Position numbers and translations under genes: made by a program
Shown: piece after piece, positions 7,698 to 14,964 of the stretch
Position numbering within the stretch: position 1 is the first letter of the stretch
Layout: the number at the start of each line of letters is the position of its first letter
Source: Streptomyces iranensis
GTDB lineage: Bacteria; Actinomycetota; Actinomycetes; Streptomycetales; Streptomycetaceae
Length of the DNA: 64,000 nucleotides
Direction: 5' to 3'
Assembly: GCF_017874715.1 (NCBI RefSeq)
Contig: NZ_JAGGLR010000003.1
Span: forward strand, 248,001-312,000
Notes under the pieces: model-generated
Databases searched by the model: none
The model's input: only the letters and a program-made list of their open reading frames with translations
What the model was told of the DNA's origin: nothing

Positions 7698-8132
7698 GTG
7701 AGCAGGCTGTTGTTGGTGAACGGACCGAATCTCGGCATCCTCGGGAAGCGCCAGCCCGAGATCTATGGCACGGATACGCTGCAGGACATCGAGCGCTGGG
7801 TCGGAGAAGAGGTCGCGGAGCGCGGCTGGAAAGTGGATTCCTACCAGTTCGACGGTGAAGCGGAGATCATCCAAACCATTCAGGGGAACTACGACACGGT
7901 CGGCGCCATCATCAATCCGGCCGCCCTCATGATGGCCGGATGGGGCCTGAGGGACGCACTGGCCAACTATCCGCGGCCCTGGATAGAAGTGCATCTGTCG
8001 AATGTCTGGGCCCGTGAGCAGTTCCGCCATGAGTCGGTGACCGGACCGCTGGCCGCGGGCGTGATCTTCGGGCTCGGCGCCGTGGGCTATCGGCTCGCCG
8101 CACGCGCCCTGCTGGAAAAGGTGCCGGACTGA
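7698..8132 (+). CDS. rifJ: Type II dehydroquinase-family aminoDHQ dehydratase (RifJ homologue)
   Basis: 144 residues, the usual length for type II dehydroquinases. Active-site residues are present: Arg18 and Tyr23 (KRQPEIYG), Asn73 (INPAAL), His99 (IEVHLSN) and Arg106 (AREQFRH). It differs from housekeeping AroQ where NPGAYTHTS becomes NPAALMMAGW and QSNHEG becomes FDGEAE. Next to AHBA synthase this indicates the RifJ role, converting 5-deoxy-5-amino-dehydroquinate to aminodehydroshikimate. GTG 7698 is preferred over ATG 7683 because GGTGAGG at 7685-7691 sits 6 nt upstream of it. Confidence 0.9.
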   Translation: MSRLLLVNGPNLGILGKRQPEIYGTDTLQDIERWVGEEVAERGWKVDSYQFDGEAEIIQTIQGNYDTVGAIINPAALMMAGWGLRDALANYPRPWIEVHLSNVWAREQFRHESVTGPLAAGVIFGLGAVGYRLAARALLEKVPD

Positions 8133-8187
8133 GCGCCCGCCACGCCGTCACCCCACACCGCGAAGGCTGACGAGCCGGGAGACGACC

Positions 8188-9102
8188 ATCAGTCATCTGG
8201 GAATCGACGTGGGCGGCACCAAAGTGGCGCTGCGCCTCGAACACGACGACCTGAGCATCCGTGAATCCTCCTTCCGCTGGGCCGAGCCGGACGGTACGGA
8301 CGCCATCACGTCCGGCGGCGCCACTCGCGACCTGGAACTGCTGGCGCGGCACATCAGGGAGCTGTGCGCGGGCCACCCCGAGCGGCTCACCGGCGTCGGG
8401 GTCGCGCTGCCCGCCACCCTCGACGCCACCGGCGCGGTCACCGCCTGGCCCGGCCGCCCCGGCTGGGCCGGAGTGGATCTGCGGGGCGCGCTGTCGGCGC
8501 TCTTCGGCGCGGCCGAGGTGCGCTGCGCCGACGACGGCGATCTGGCCGCCCTCGCCGAAGCACACGAGGCGGGCTGCCCCGATCTGCTCTACCTCGGCGT
8601 CGGAACCGGGATCGGCGGTGGCATCGTGCTGAACGGAAAGCCCGTCCCCGGGGTCGGCCGCGGCTCCTGCGAGGTCGGCCACCTGGTCGTGGACCGCGAC
8701 GGCCCGCTGTGCGACTGCGGACGGCGCGGCTGCGTCCAGGCGGCGGCCTCGGGTCCGGCGACCCTGCGCCGGGCGGCGCGGCGGCGGGGCGAGGAGGTGG
8801 CCTTCACCGCGCTGCGCGAGGCTGTGCGGGATGGAAAGCAGTGGGCCGTGGCGGCGCTGCGGGAGAGTGGCCGGGCGCTGGCCGCGGCCGTGACCGGTGT
8901 GTGCGAGCTGGTCCATCCCTCGCTCGTGCTGGTCGGCGGAGGGTTCGCCGCGGCGATGCCGGAGCTCGTGGCGATGGTGGCCGAGCGGACGGCGGCGCTG
9001 GAGCGGCCGGGGCATCCGCTGCCACCGGTCCGGCCTGCGACACTGGGTGGGCTGTCGTCACTGCACGGCGCCGTCCTGCTGGCCAGGGGACTGCCGGACT
9101 GA
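8188..9102 (+). CDS. rifN: ROK-family kanosamine kinase (RifN homologue), start codon uncertain
   Basis: About 304 residues, ROK sugar-kinase family. Seen are the phosphate-binding LGIDVGGTKVAL, the nucleotide motif LYLGVGTGIGGGIV and the zinc-site region EVGHLV followed by GPLCDCGRRGCVQ. RifN-type enzymes phosphorylate kanosamine at O-6. No ATG, GTG or TTG precedes GTG 8209, and starting there would remove the first strand and the Asp of the IDVGGT motif. GGGAG at 8177-8181 is placed correctly for ATC 8188, used here; ACG 8182, a mutated start or GTG 8209 are alternatives. The end is certain, the start is not. It is 55 bp after the rifJ homologue. Confidence 0.8.
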   Translation: MSHLGIDVGGTKVALRLEHDDLSIRESSFRWAEPDGTDAITSGGATRDLELLARHIRELCAGHPERLTGVGVALPATLDATGAVTAWPGRPGWAGVDLRGALSALFGAAEVRCADDGDLAALAEAHEAGCPDLLYLGVGTGIGGGIVLNGKPVPGVGRGSCEVGHLVVDRDGPLCDCGRRGCVQAAASGPATLRRAARRRGEEVAFTALREAVRDGKQWAVAALRESGRALAAAVTGVCELVHPSLVLVGGGFAAAMPELVAMVAERTAALERPGHPLPPVRPATLGGLSSLHGAVLLARGLPD

Positions 9103-9164
9103 TCCGGCCGCCCCTTGACCCTCACATCGTGTCAGGCGCTGAACCCGGAGCCACCATGAGGTGG

Positions 9165-10580
9165 TCAGGAGGCCTGTGATCGGCTCCTTCTGCGGGGGTG
9201 GCCCGCCCCGGGCGGTTCGGTGCGCGGGTCCACCCCCAGCTGCTTCAGCTGTTCGAAATCGGCCGTGTCCATCTTCTCCAGGATCTCCAACTGCCGGGCC
9301 AGGGCATCGGTTTGGCCCTCGACATCGTCATGCCGTCGGAGCGCGGCCGCCGTGGTGATGTGGAAGCGGGCCAGGGCCACCTTCAGACTGCGGCTCTCCA
9401 GGATCATCCGGTAGCGGGTCTCCTCCGCCAGCGCGTCCTGCACCGATCGGACCGGCCGGGCGAAGAACAGCGTGACGATCTGCCCCACCCCGAGCGCACC
9501 GAGCACGGCGGGGCTCTGCCACCCGATACGGTCCGGGAGGAAGACGCCGACGAGCGACAGCAGAAGTGCGCCGGCCAGCAGACATGTGCCCAGCCCCAGC
9601 AGGAACTTGCTGGCGAAGCCCACCGTGTGCTGCGCTCGTCGGAGCCGTTCGGCGGTCTGGATGCGATAGTCCCGCATCCTGGCGTCCTCGTAGGACAGGA
9701 TGCCCTGCTTGTCCTGGATGTACGAGGAGTAGCCCACGAACTCCGCGTCCCCGCCACGGGAGAGCCGCCGGTCGTCGTCCGGCCGCGAGCCCAGGAAACG
9801 GGCCAGCTCCGCGAGACCGATCATCACCTCGGTGTGCAGCACACGCTGGCAGAAGTCCAGGGCCGTCAGATGGCGCTCCAGGGTCCTGCTGGCGGTGAGC
9901 GCGTCCGAGACGACGAGCTGCCGCACGTCGTAGCGGGAGCGGATACCGGTCAGCAGCAGCTGGACCTTGATGTCGGTGAGGACACCGACCACCACGACAT
10001 GTGTGGTCTCCTGCCGTCCGTCGCCCAGCAGACCGTCCAGCAGCGTCGTCAGTGGCGCCGGTTCGCCGAGGTCGGGGCGTCCGCCGGAGCTGTGCTGGAA
10101 GTCGAAGAGCGTGTTGGACCGCACATGGTGGACACGGAGTTTCCCGCCCCAGCCGTCCTCGGCCTCCGCGGGCGCGCGCAGATCCGGGGCCAGCATGTCC
10201 GTGAGCCCGTCGACGTACGCCGCCCCCCAGGTGCCGGCCTCGCAATGCGCCCCGTACTGCCTGCGCTCCAGGTCGTACGCCTCTCCCGGGACATGCCAGT
10301 CACGGATGTTGATCAGATGCAGGACCCCGTCGCCGTGTCCGCGCATCCGGGAGCCGACGGTGGCGTCGAGGAAGCGGGCCAGTGGCGAACGGCGCAGCTC
10401 CGCCTCGGACAGCACCCGGCGGTGGCCCTCCGTGCGGAGGGACGCACCGCTCTCGCTGTCCAGCAGCAGCTTGGAGACCGCGCTGTCCGGCAGGGACAAC
10501 TGGCAGTCCAGGTTGAGGAAGAAGTCGTTCTGCAGACACTGTGTGATGAGTATGTACTGCGACGGTGCCGTCGGCTCCAT
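9165..10580 (-). CDS. Isochorismatase-fold membrane protein lacking the catalytic Cys
   Basis: 471 residues. Residues about 8-265 resemble the isochorismatase/nicotinamidase cysteine-hydrolase fold: YILITQCLQNDFF with Asp19 and THVVVVGVLTDIKVQLLLTG. The position of the usual nucleophile Cys (TDxCV) is Lys205 here, so hydrolase activity is doubtful. Two membrane segments lie at about 335-360 and 375-395 and the C-terminus is charged. It is last in a four-gene run (13625 to 9165). ATG 10580 with an upstream G-rich site is preferred over GTG 10586. I infer a ligand-binding or sensory role; the function is unknown. Confidence 0.7.
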   Translation of the reverse strand: MEPTAPSQYILITQCLQNDFFLNLDCQLSLPDSAVSKLLLDSESGASLRTEGHRRVLSEAELRRSPLARFLDATVGSRMRGHGDGVLHLINIRDWHVPGEAYDLERRQYGAHCEAGTWGAAYVDGLTDMLAPDLRAPAEAEDGWGGKLRVHHVRSNTLFDFQHSSGGRPDLGEPAPLTTLLDGLLGDGRQETTHVVVVGVLTDIKVQLLLTGIRSRYDVRQLVVSDALTASRTLERHLTALDFCQRVLHTEVMIGLAELARFLGSRPDDDRRLSRGGDAEFVGYSSYIQDKQGILSYEDARMRDYRIQTAERLRRAQHTVGFASKFLLGLGTCLLAGALLLSLVGVFLPDRIGWQSPAVLGALGVGQIVTLFFARPVRSVQDALAEETRYRMILESRSLKVALARFHITTAAALRRHDDVEGQTDALARQLEILEKMDTADFEQLKQLGVDPRTEPPGAGHPRRRSRSQAS

Positions 10581-10649
10581 CGCCACCCCCCGTGGATCTG
10601 AGTGTGTCTTCTCGGTGCGCCGCGCCGCGGGCCCGTGCGCCGCGGGTTC

Positions 10650-12176
10650 TCACCGCGGCAGCAGCGGCCACTGGCTGGACAGCCGCATGGCGGCCTCCGT
10701 GACCGCCGGATCGCCGGACTCCATGGCCACGCCGTCCAGGTAGGCGTGGGCCGCCGCTTCGTACAGCTCGTCGACCGCGTAGAGCCGCTCCTCATGGGCC
10801 GCGCGGCGGGCGCCCGCGCGGGCGCCCACGGTGGCCTCGGCCTCCCTGGCGCGCTCGGAGCCGGCGAGATCCGTCTCGATGTCCTGCTCCAGCTCCCGCA
10901 GCCGCTCGGCCGTGGTCCGGTACGCCGCCAGGTACGGGTGCTCCTCGCCCAGCCCGATCAGGAAGGCGATGCCACCGGAGAGCAGCAGCAGCGCGACGAA
11001 CATCCAGGACACGCTGTGCGGGTCCAGGTGCAGGGACTCGATGAGGCTCGGTGGGTTGCTCACGCTGTCCCCGACATCCGCGGTCACATCGGGCGGCAGA
11101 TCCAGCGGAGGCTCCTCCCGGAACGCCACCTTGGCCCGTAGGTCCCCCAACGCCCAGGCGCCGTACGCCCATATGCCCAGCAGGGCCAGGGCGGGCACGG
11201 AGGACAGCCGGACCCCGCCGGTGACCGAGCGGCGCCGCAGGATCCAGCCCGCGATATGCGGAGCGAGGATCATCGCCACCGCCACGGCCACCATGAGGCT
11301 GTAGGAGAGCAGATCGGCGAACCGCCCGACACCGTGCAGATTCTCGAACACCGAGTAGTAGACGGGCAGTTCGACCACGATCAGCGCGGCCAGCACCCCG
11401 AACTTCATCCAGCGCGGCATACCGGGGCGCGCCGCCGCGCCCTCCCATGCCGCCCTGGTGGACAGGGCCCGCTGGGCCGCGTCCGCCTCCGCCACCGGAT
11501 CGTGGTCGGACACCGCCTGCCAGCGGGCGTGGCCCCCGGTGGTCTCCGGCTCGTCCTCGCGCCGCGTGGCGCCCGGCCGTTCGGGACCGGTGGCCTCGTT
11601 GCCTTCGGCGGGCATACGGGCGCGCAGCCACCGGCGCTCGAAACCGCCCCGTACGGTGTCGCGGAAGGTCTGCCACCGGTCGGCCCGCCGCGCCAGCCGG
11701 TCCAACTGGTCGGTGGTCACCGATTGCTGCTGCTCCAGGGCGGCCCGCCGCCGGCCCGCCCGCTCCAGCCGCACTCCGGCGGCGCCGGCGGCCGCCCGGA
11801 CCCGGCTCGCCTCCAGCGCGCCGTCCTCCTCGGCCCGCGCCTGCTCCTCGGCGAACCGGTGTCTGACCTTGTTGCGCAGACTGGCCAGTTCGGCGAAGTA
11901 GGGCACCCGGTCCGGGCCGGCCAGCACCCAGGGGTCGAAGACCTTGCGCGTGGCCGCCGAGGCGCCGTGCTTGCGCGCCCGGTCCAGCAGCCAGGCGCTG
12001 TCACCGGCCCGGATGACATCCGAGGCGACGGGCTCGGGCTGCGGCAGCGCCCCGTCCGGGAACCGCCGCGCGGCAGTCCGCCCGCCGCGGCGCCCGCGGT
12101 CGGCGTCGGCCCTGCGGCGGCGCAGCCTCAGCCGCCGCGGTGCCTCGTCGTCACCGGCGGTAGGTGGTGTGGACAT
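10650..12176 (-). CDS. Coiled-coil multi-pass membrane protein of the signalling island
   Basis: 508 residues, no recognised family. An Arg-rich N-terminus is followed by a long helical, charge-rich coiled-coil region (about 60-190). Four membrane segments follow (near MKFGVLAALIVVELPVYYSV, LLSYSLMVAVAVAMILAPHI, VPALALLGIWAYGAWAL and SWMFVALLLLSGGIAFLIGL), then another coiled coil (TTAERLRELEQDIETDLA). It overlaps the 3' end of the vWA lipoprotein gene by 26 bp, so they are one operon. It could link envelope and cytoplasmic partners. Confidence 0.75.
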   Translation of the reverse strand: MSTPPTAGDDEAPRRLRLRRRRADADRGRRGGRTAARRFPDGALPQPEPVASDVIRAGDSAWLLDRARKHGASAATRKVFDPWVLAGPDRVPYFAELASLRNKVRHRFAEEQARAEEDGALEASRVRAAAGAAGVRLERAGRRRAALEQQQSVTTDQLDRLARRADRWQTFRDTVRGGFERRWLRARMPAEGNEATGPERPGATRREDEPETTGGHARWQAVSDHDPVAEADAAQRALSTRAAWEGAAARPGMPRWMKFGVLAALIVVELPVYYSVFENLHGVGRFADLLSYSLMVAVAVAMILAPHIAGWILRRRSVTGGVRLSSVPALALLGIWAYGAWALGDLRAKVAFREEPPLDLPPDVTADVGDSVSNPPSLIESLHLDPHSVSWMFVALLLLSGGIAFLIGLGEEHPYLAAYRTTAERLRELEQDIETDLAGSERAREAEATVGARAGARRAAHEERLYAVDELYEAAAHAYLDGVAMESGDPAVTEAAMRLSSQWPLLPR

Positions 12177-12942
12177 GTGCCTTCACCCTCCCCTCCAGAA
12201 GCTCCGTCCAGAAGGAGTTGAACTGCTCGTACCGGGAGGTGTCGGTGCCGTACTTCATGCCGTAGCCCACCGGGTAGATGTCGGCGCCGGACAGCTCCGG
12301 CCCGCCGTGCGACTTCAGGAAGCCGTCGATGACGGTCCGGCGGCTCGCGGCGGTGGACAGGTCCTGCCGCCCCAGCCGGAAGTCGGTGTCGCCCTGGTCG
12401 AAGTCGCTCACCACCAGGACGTCGAACGACGCGTCGGCGCCGGACGGTTTGGACAGCGCGATGCGCGACAGGCCCCCGAGCACATCGGAGCCGGGTTCCT
12501 CCTTCTGGGCGCAGCGCAGCAGCTTCAGGGCGTTGGAGAGGGCCACCGCGCGCATGGTGGTGCGGGTCCGCTCGCGGTCGGCGGTCTTCGAGGCGTCCGG
12601 ATCCAGGTCCAGCGGGCTGACCTGGCACTTGGACGCCTTGGACACCTTGGTGATGGGGGCGAAGGACGTCTTGCGGCACTTCCTGTCCGCCAGGAACGTC
12701 TGCAGGGTGGCCTTGAGCTTGGCCTCCGAGTCGAAGCCGGTCCGGGTGGCGGCCGCCGAGCCGGAGCCGTCGACCACGACACCGCACGTCTGGGCATAGC
12801 GTGACGGCTCGTCGGAGCCGCAGGCGGTGCCGCCCGCGGCCAGGGCGAGCGCCAGCGCGGCGGTGAGCGCGCGCCGCCGGTTCCGGCGCCGCCGGGCGCC
12901 CGGACGCTCCGGAGCGGGGCCGTGGACGGTCTGGACGGTCAT
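12151..12942 (-). CDS. Secreted/lipoprotein vWA-like domain protein
   Basis: 263 residues. A basic N-terminus (RRRRNRRR) and hydrophobic stretch end at GGTACGSDEPS, so Cys41 may be lipidated, although the lipobox is weak. VVVDGSGSA has the MIDAS pattern DxSxS (Asp58, Ser60, Ser62), and FDVLVVSDFDQGD suits the later vWA strand. It is thus a predicted metal-binding von Willebrand A-like protein outside the membrane. ATG 12942 overlaps the preceding gene by 4 bp (ATGA). Much longer upstream frames are rejected because of this coupling and the signal. Confidence 0.78.
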   Translation of the reverse strand: MTVQTVHGPAPERPGARRRRNRRRALTAALALALAAGGTACGSDEPSRYAQTCGVVVDGSGSAAATRTGFDSEAKLKATLQTFLADRKCRKTSFAPITKVSKASKCQVSPLDLDPDASKTADRERTRTTMRAVALSNALKLLRCAQKEEPGSDVLGGLSRIALSKPSGADASFDVLVVSDFDQGDTDFRLGRQDLSTAASRRTVIDGFLKSHGGPELSGADIYPVGYGMKYGTDTSRYEQFNSFWTELLEGRVKAHVHTTYRR

Positions 12943-13625
12943 CGCGCGGTCCTCCCGTCGACGCGGTCGGTGTTCTGCCGTTCGAGTATGTGCAGCGCCC
13001 GTGAGGTGGCTGTCCGGGCGCTGTCGTCGTCGGCCAGCAGCCAGACGTCGGGCTGGTACCAGGACTCGTCCAACTCCACCCGGCCGGGCAGCCGGTCCCC
13101 GGGCGGGCGCCGGGGAAGCCGGGAGAGCTGGGGGTGGGTCTCGCGCACCGCGTCCCAGTAGCAGGCCAGTCGCTGATTGGCCTGGTCGACGACGGCGTGG
13201 GCATGCGACCGGCACCGGTCCACGCTGGTGCGCCACTGGCCCATCCAGTGGCCGTACCGCGCGAGCGCCGCGGGCCGGGGGTCCTCCCGGACGTCGTACT
13301 GGGTGACCACGCGCACCGATTCCGCGCGCAACCGGCTGAGCAGGGCGTGCTCCCGCCCGATGAGGGCGGCGCGCATCTGCTCGGTGGCCCGGCGGACACC
13401 GGTGCGCACCTCCATCACATACGGGGTGATCAGCAGCTCGGGAGCCGGTGGCTCGATGGGCGGCGGGGGTGTCTTGCCCCGCGCCTCCTCGGGCGGCGCC
13501 GGGAGCGGGACGCGGGGGACGCCGCGGGCGCCGTCCCGCCTGCCCCGCCATCGGGCCGCGAAGCGTGCGGTACGGCCGAGCCTGCCCCGGCGCACCACCC
13601 CGTTGACACTGTCGGTTGTGATCAT
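12939..13625 (-). CDS. Uncharacterised protein, first gene of the vWA operon
   Basis: 228 residues with no family I recognise. The first 60 residues are Arg-rich and a Pro-rich linker (KTPPPPIEPPAPELL) follows. The C-terminal part is helical (about 85-190) and includes WMGQWRTSVDRCRSHAH and VELDESWYQPDVWLLADDD. No signal peptide or membrane segment is obvious. ATG 13625 has GGGGGAT upstream at normal spacing and is preferred over the start at 13712. It leads an operon with the vWA lipoprotein, coiled-coil membrane and isochorismatase-fold genes, divergent from the radical-SAM gene. Confidence 0.7.
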   Translation of the reverse strand: MITTDSVNGVVRRGRLGRTARFAARWRGRRDGARGVPRVPLPAPPEEARGKTPPPPIEPPAPELLITPYVMEVRTGVRRATEQMRAALIGREHALLSRLRAESVRVVTQYDVREDPRPAALARYGHWMGQWRTSVDRCRSHAHAVVDQANQRLACYWDAVRETHPQLSRLPRRPPGDRLPGRVELDESWYQPDVWLLADDDSARTATSRALHILERQNTDRVDGRTAR

Positions 13626-13958
13626 GAAATGGATCCCCCGATTTCCCCGGTGCGGGAATTCCCGCTCCGGACAGCCGCATTGCGGACAGTGGAATTCCGC
13701 TTTCTCCCGCAAAGGGCTCGCAGTCGATGTGGATGACGATGGCGATGTCGTTGTCGATTCGATTCCCTGTCAGACCGTATCGATGAGGTCGTACCCGGGA
13801 ATGCTCCCCATAGGACACGATCCTGAAAACGCCCGGAAGTCGACCGGAGAACGCCCTCGTCGATGCCTGACGCCGGGTCATACTGGAACGGTTCCGGGGC
13901 CACGCCTCTTTGATCATGAATCTCGGAACACGACCTCGGGGGAATGGGAGATGGGTCG
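13626..13958. promoter_or_regulatory. Divergent intergenic region with GGAATTCC palindromes
   Basis: 333 bp between the divergent vWA operon and the activase gene, with no gene seen. A perfect 14-bp palindrome GCGGGAATTCCCGC lies at 13652-13665. A second, partial one is centred on GGAATTCC at 13691-13698; the centres are 36 bp apart. They lie just upstream of the vWA operon start and are candidate operators. The remainder is less GC-rich than coding DNA around it. Confidence 0.5.
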
Positions 13959-14666
13959 GTGGAGAACGTTCCAGGGTGCGCGGAGCCCACGCTCCGGATC
14001 AGTCAGACGCACTTTCCGGTGGAGACCCTGGGCCCGGGGCGGCGCCTGGGCATCTGGTCCCAGGGGTGCGGGCTGGCCTGCGCCGGCTGTATGTCCCGGC
14101 ACACCTGGGATCCGTCGGGCGGCGCCTCCCGTACGGTGTCGTCCCTGCTCGGGCTGTGGCGCGAGGCGTTGGCCCGGGGCGCCGACGGGCTGACGGTCAG
14201 CGGCGGCGAGCCGCTCGACCAGCCCACCGCCCTGGAGGCCCTGCTGGCCGGTGCGGTGCGGGCCCGCGCGGAGGCGGTGGCACCCGGCGGCCCGGCGGCG
14301 GGCCGCGAGATCGACATCCTCCTGTACACGGGATACGAGGAGGAGGAAGTGGAAGCCGACGCGGCGCGCTCCGCCGCCGTCCGCCACGCCGATGTGCTGG
14401 TGACCGGGCGCTTCCAGGTGGCCGAGCCCACCGCCCTGGCGTGGCGCGGCTCGGCGAACCAGCGCATGCGGCCGCGTACGGCGCGGGGGCGGGCGCGTTA
14501 CCAGGAACATCTGGCCCGGACGGAGAGCGGGCCGCGTCTGCAGATGGTCGAGGGGGACGGCGATGTGCGGCTCTACGGAGTGCCGCGGCGCGGCGAACTG
14601 GCCGCGCTGGAGCGTCGGTTGCGACGGGCGGGGATCGCCCTCACCGGTGCGAGCTGGCGCCCCTGA
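13959..14666 (+). CDS. 4Fe-4S radical-SAM activase-like protein (NrdG/PflA type)
   Basis: 235 residues. The iron-sulfur motif CxxxCxxC is in WSQGCGLACAGCMSRHTW (Cys37, Cys41, Cys44), followed by VSGGEPLDQP. The size and motif fit small activating enzymes of the NrdG/PflA group. No glycyl-radical enzyme or anaerobic ribonucleotide reductase is near, so the substrate is unknown and may be an island protein. GTG 13959 has GGGAGA 7 nt upstream; ATG 13944 in the same frame is possible. It is divergent from the vWA operon and convergent with the macro-domain gene. Confidence 0.8.
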   Translation: MENVPGCAEPTLRISQTHFPVETLGPGRRLGIWSQGCGLACAGCMSRHTWDPSGGASRTVSSLLGLWREALARGADGLTVSGGEPLDQPTALEALLAGAVRARAEAVAPGGPAAGREIDILLYTGYEEEEVEADAARSAAVRHADVLVTGRFQVAEPTALAWRGSANQRMRPRTARGRARYQEHLARTESGPRLQMVEGDGDVRLYGVPRRGELAALERRLRRAGIALTGASWRP

Positions 14667-14689
14667 GCGGGGGCGCCGGTCCGGTCGGC

Positions 14690-14964
14690 ACGGGGCGCGG
14701 TGGGCCGGCCGGCAGGGCGCGCGGCCGCCCGGTCGGCGCGGTGGGCGGCCGCCCGGTCGGTACGGCGTGCCGTCGCCCGGCCGGCAGGGCGTGCGTCGGG
14801 TCCGGCGGCTGTGGTCAGGGACGCGGCGGGCCCCGCGGCTGTGGCCCCGGCCGCTGTGGCCCCGGCCGCTGGGGTCCGGGCGGCCGTGGTCCGGGTGGCC
14901 GTGGCCGGGGCGGCTGTGCCCTCGGACGCTGTGGCACCGGCCGCCGTGGCCTCCGCCGCTGTGC
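14690..14964. repeat. GC-rich minisatellite between two convergent genes
   Basis: Degenerate tandem arrays fill the gap between the activase and macro-domain genes. Around 14725-14790 the word ggcggccgcccggtcgg recurs. From about 14800 to 14964 there are roughly eleven 15-bp units of the type ccggccgctgtggcc. Open frames across it (Ala/Val- or Ala/Thr-rich) follow from the repeat and overlap real genes, so I do not call them genes. Confidence 0.7.
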
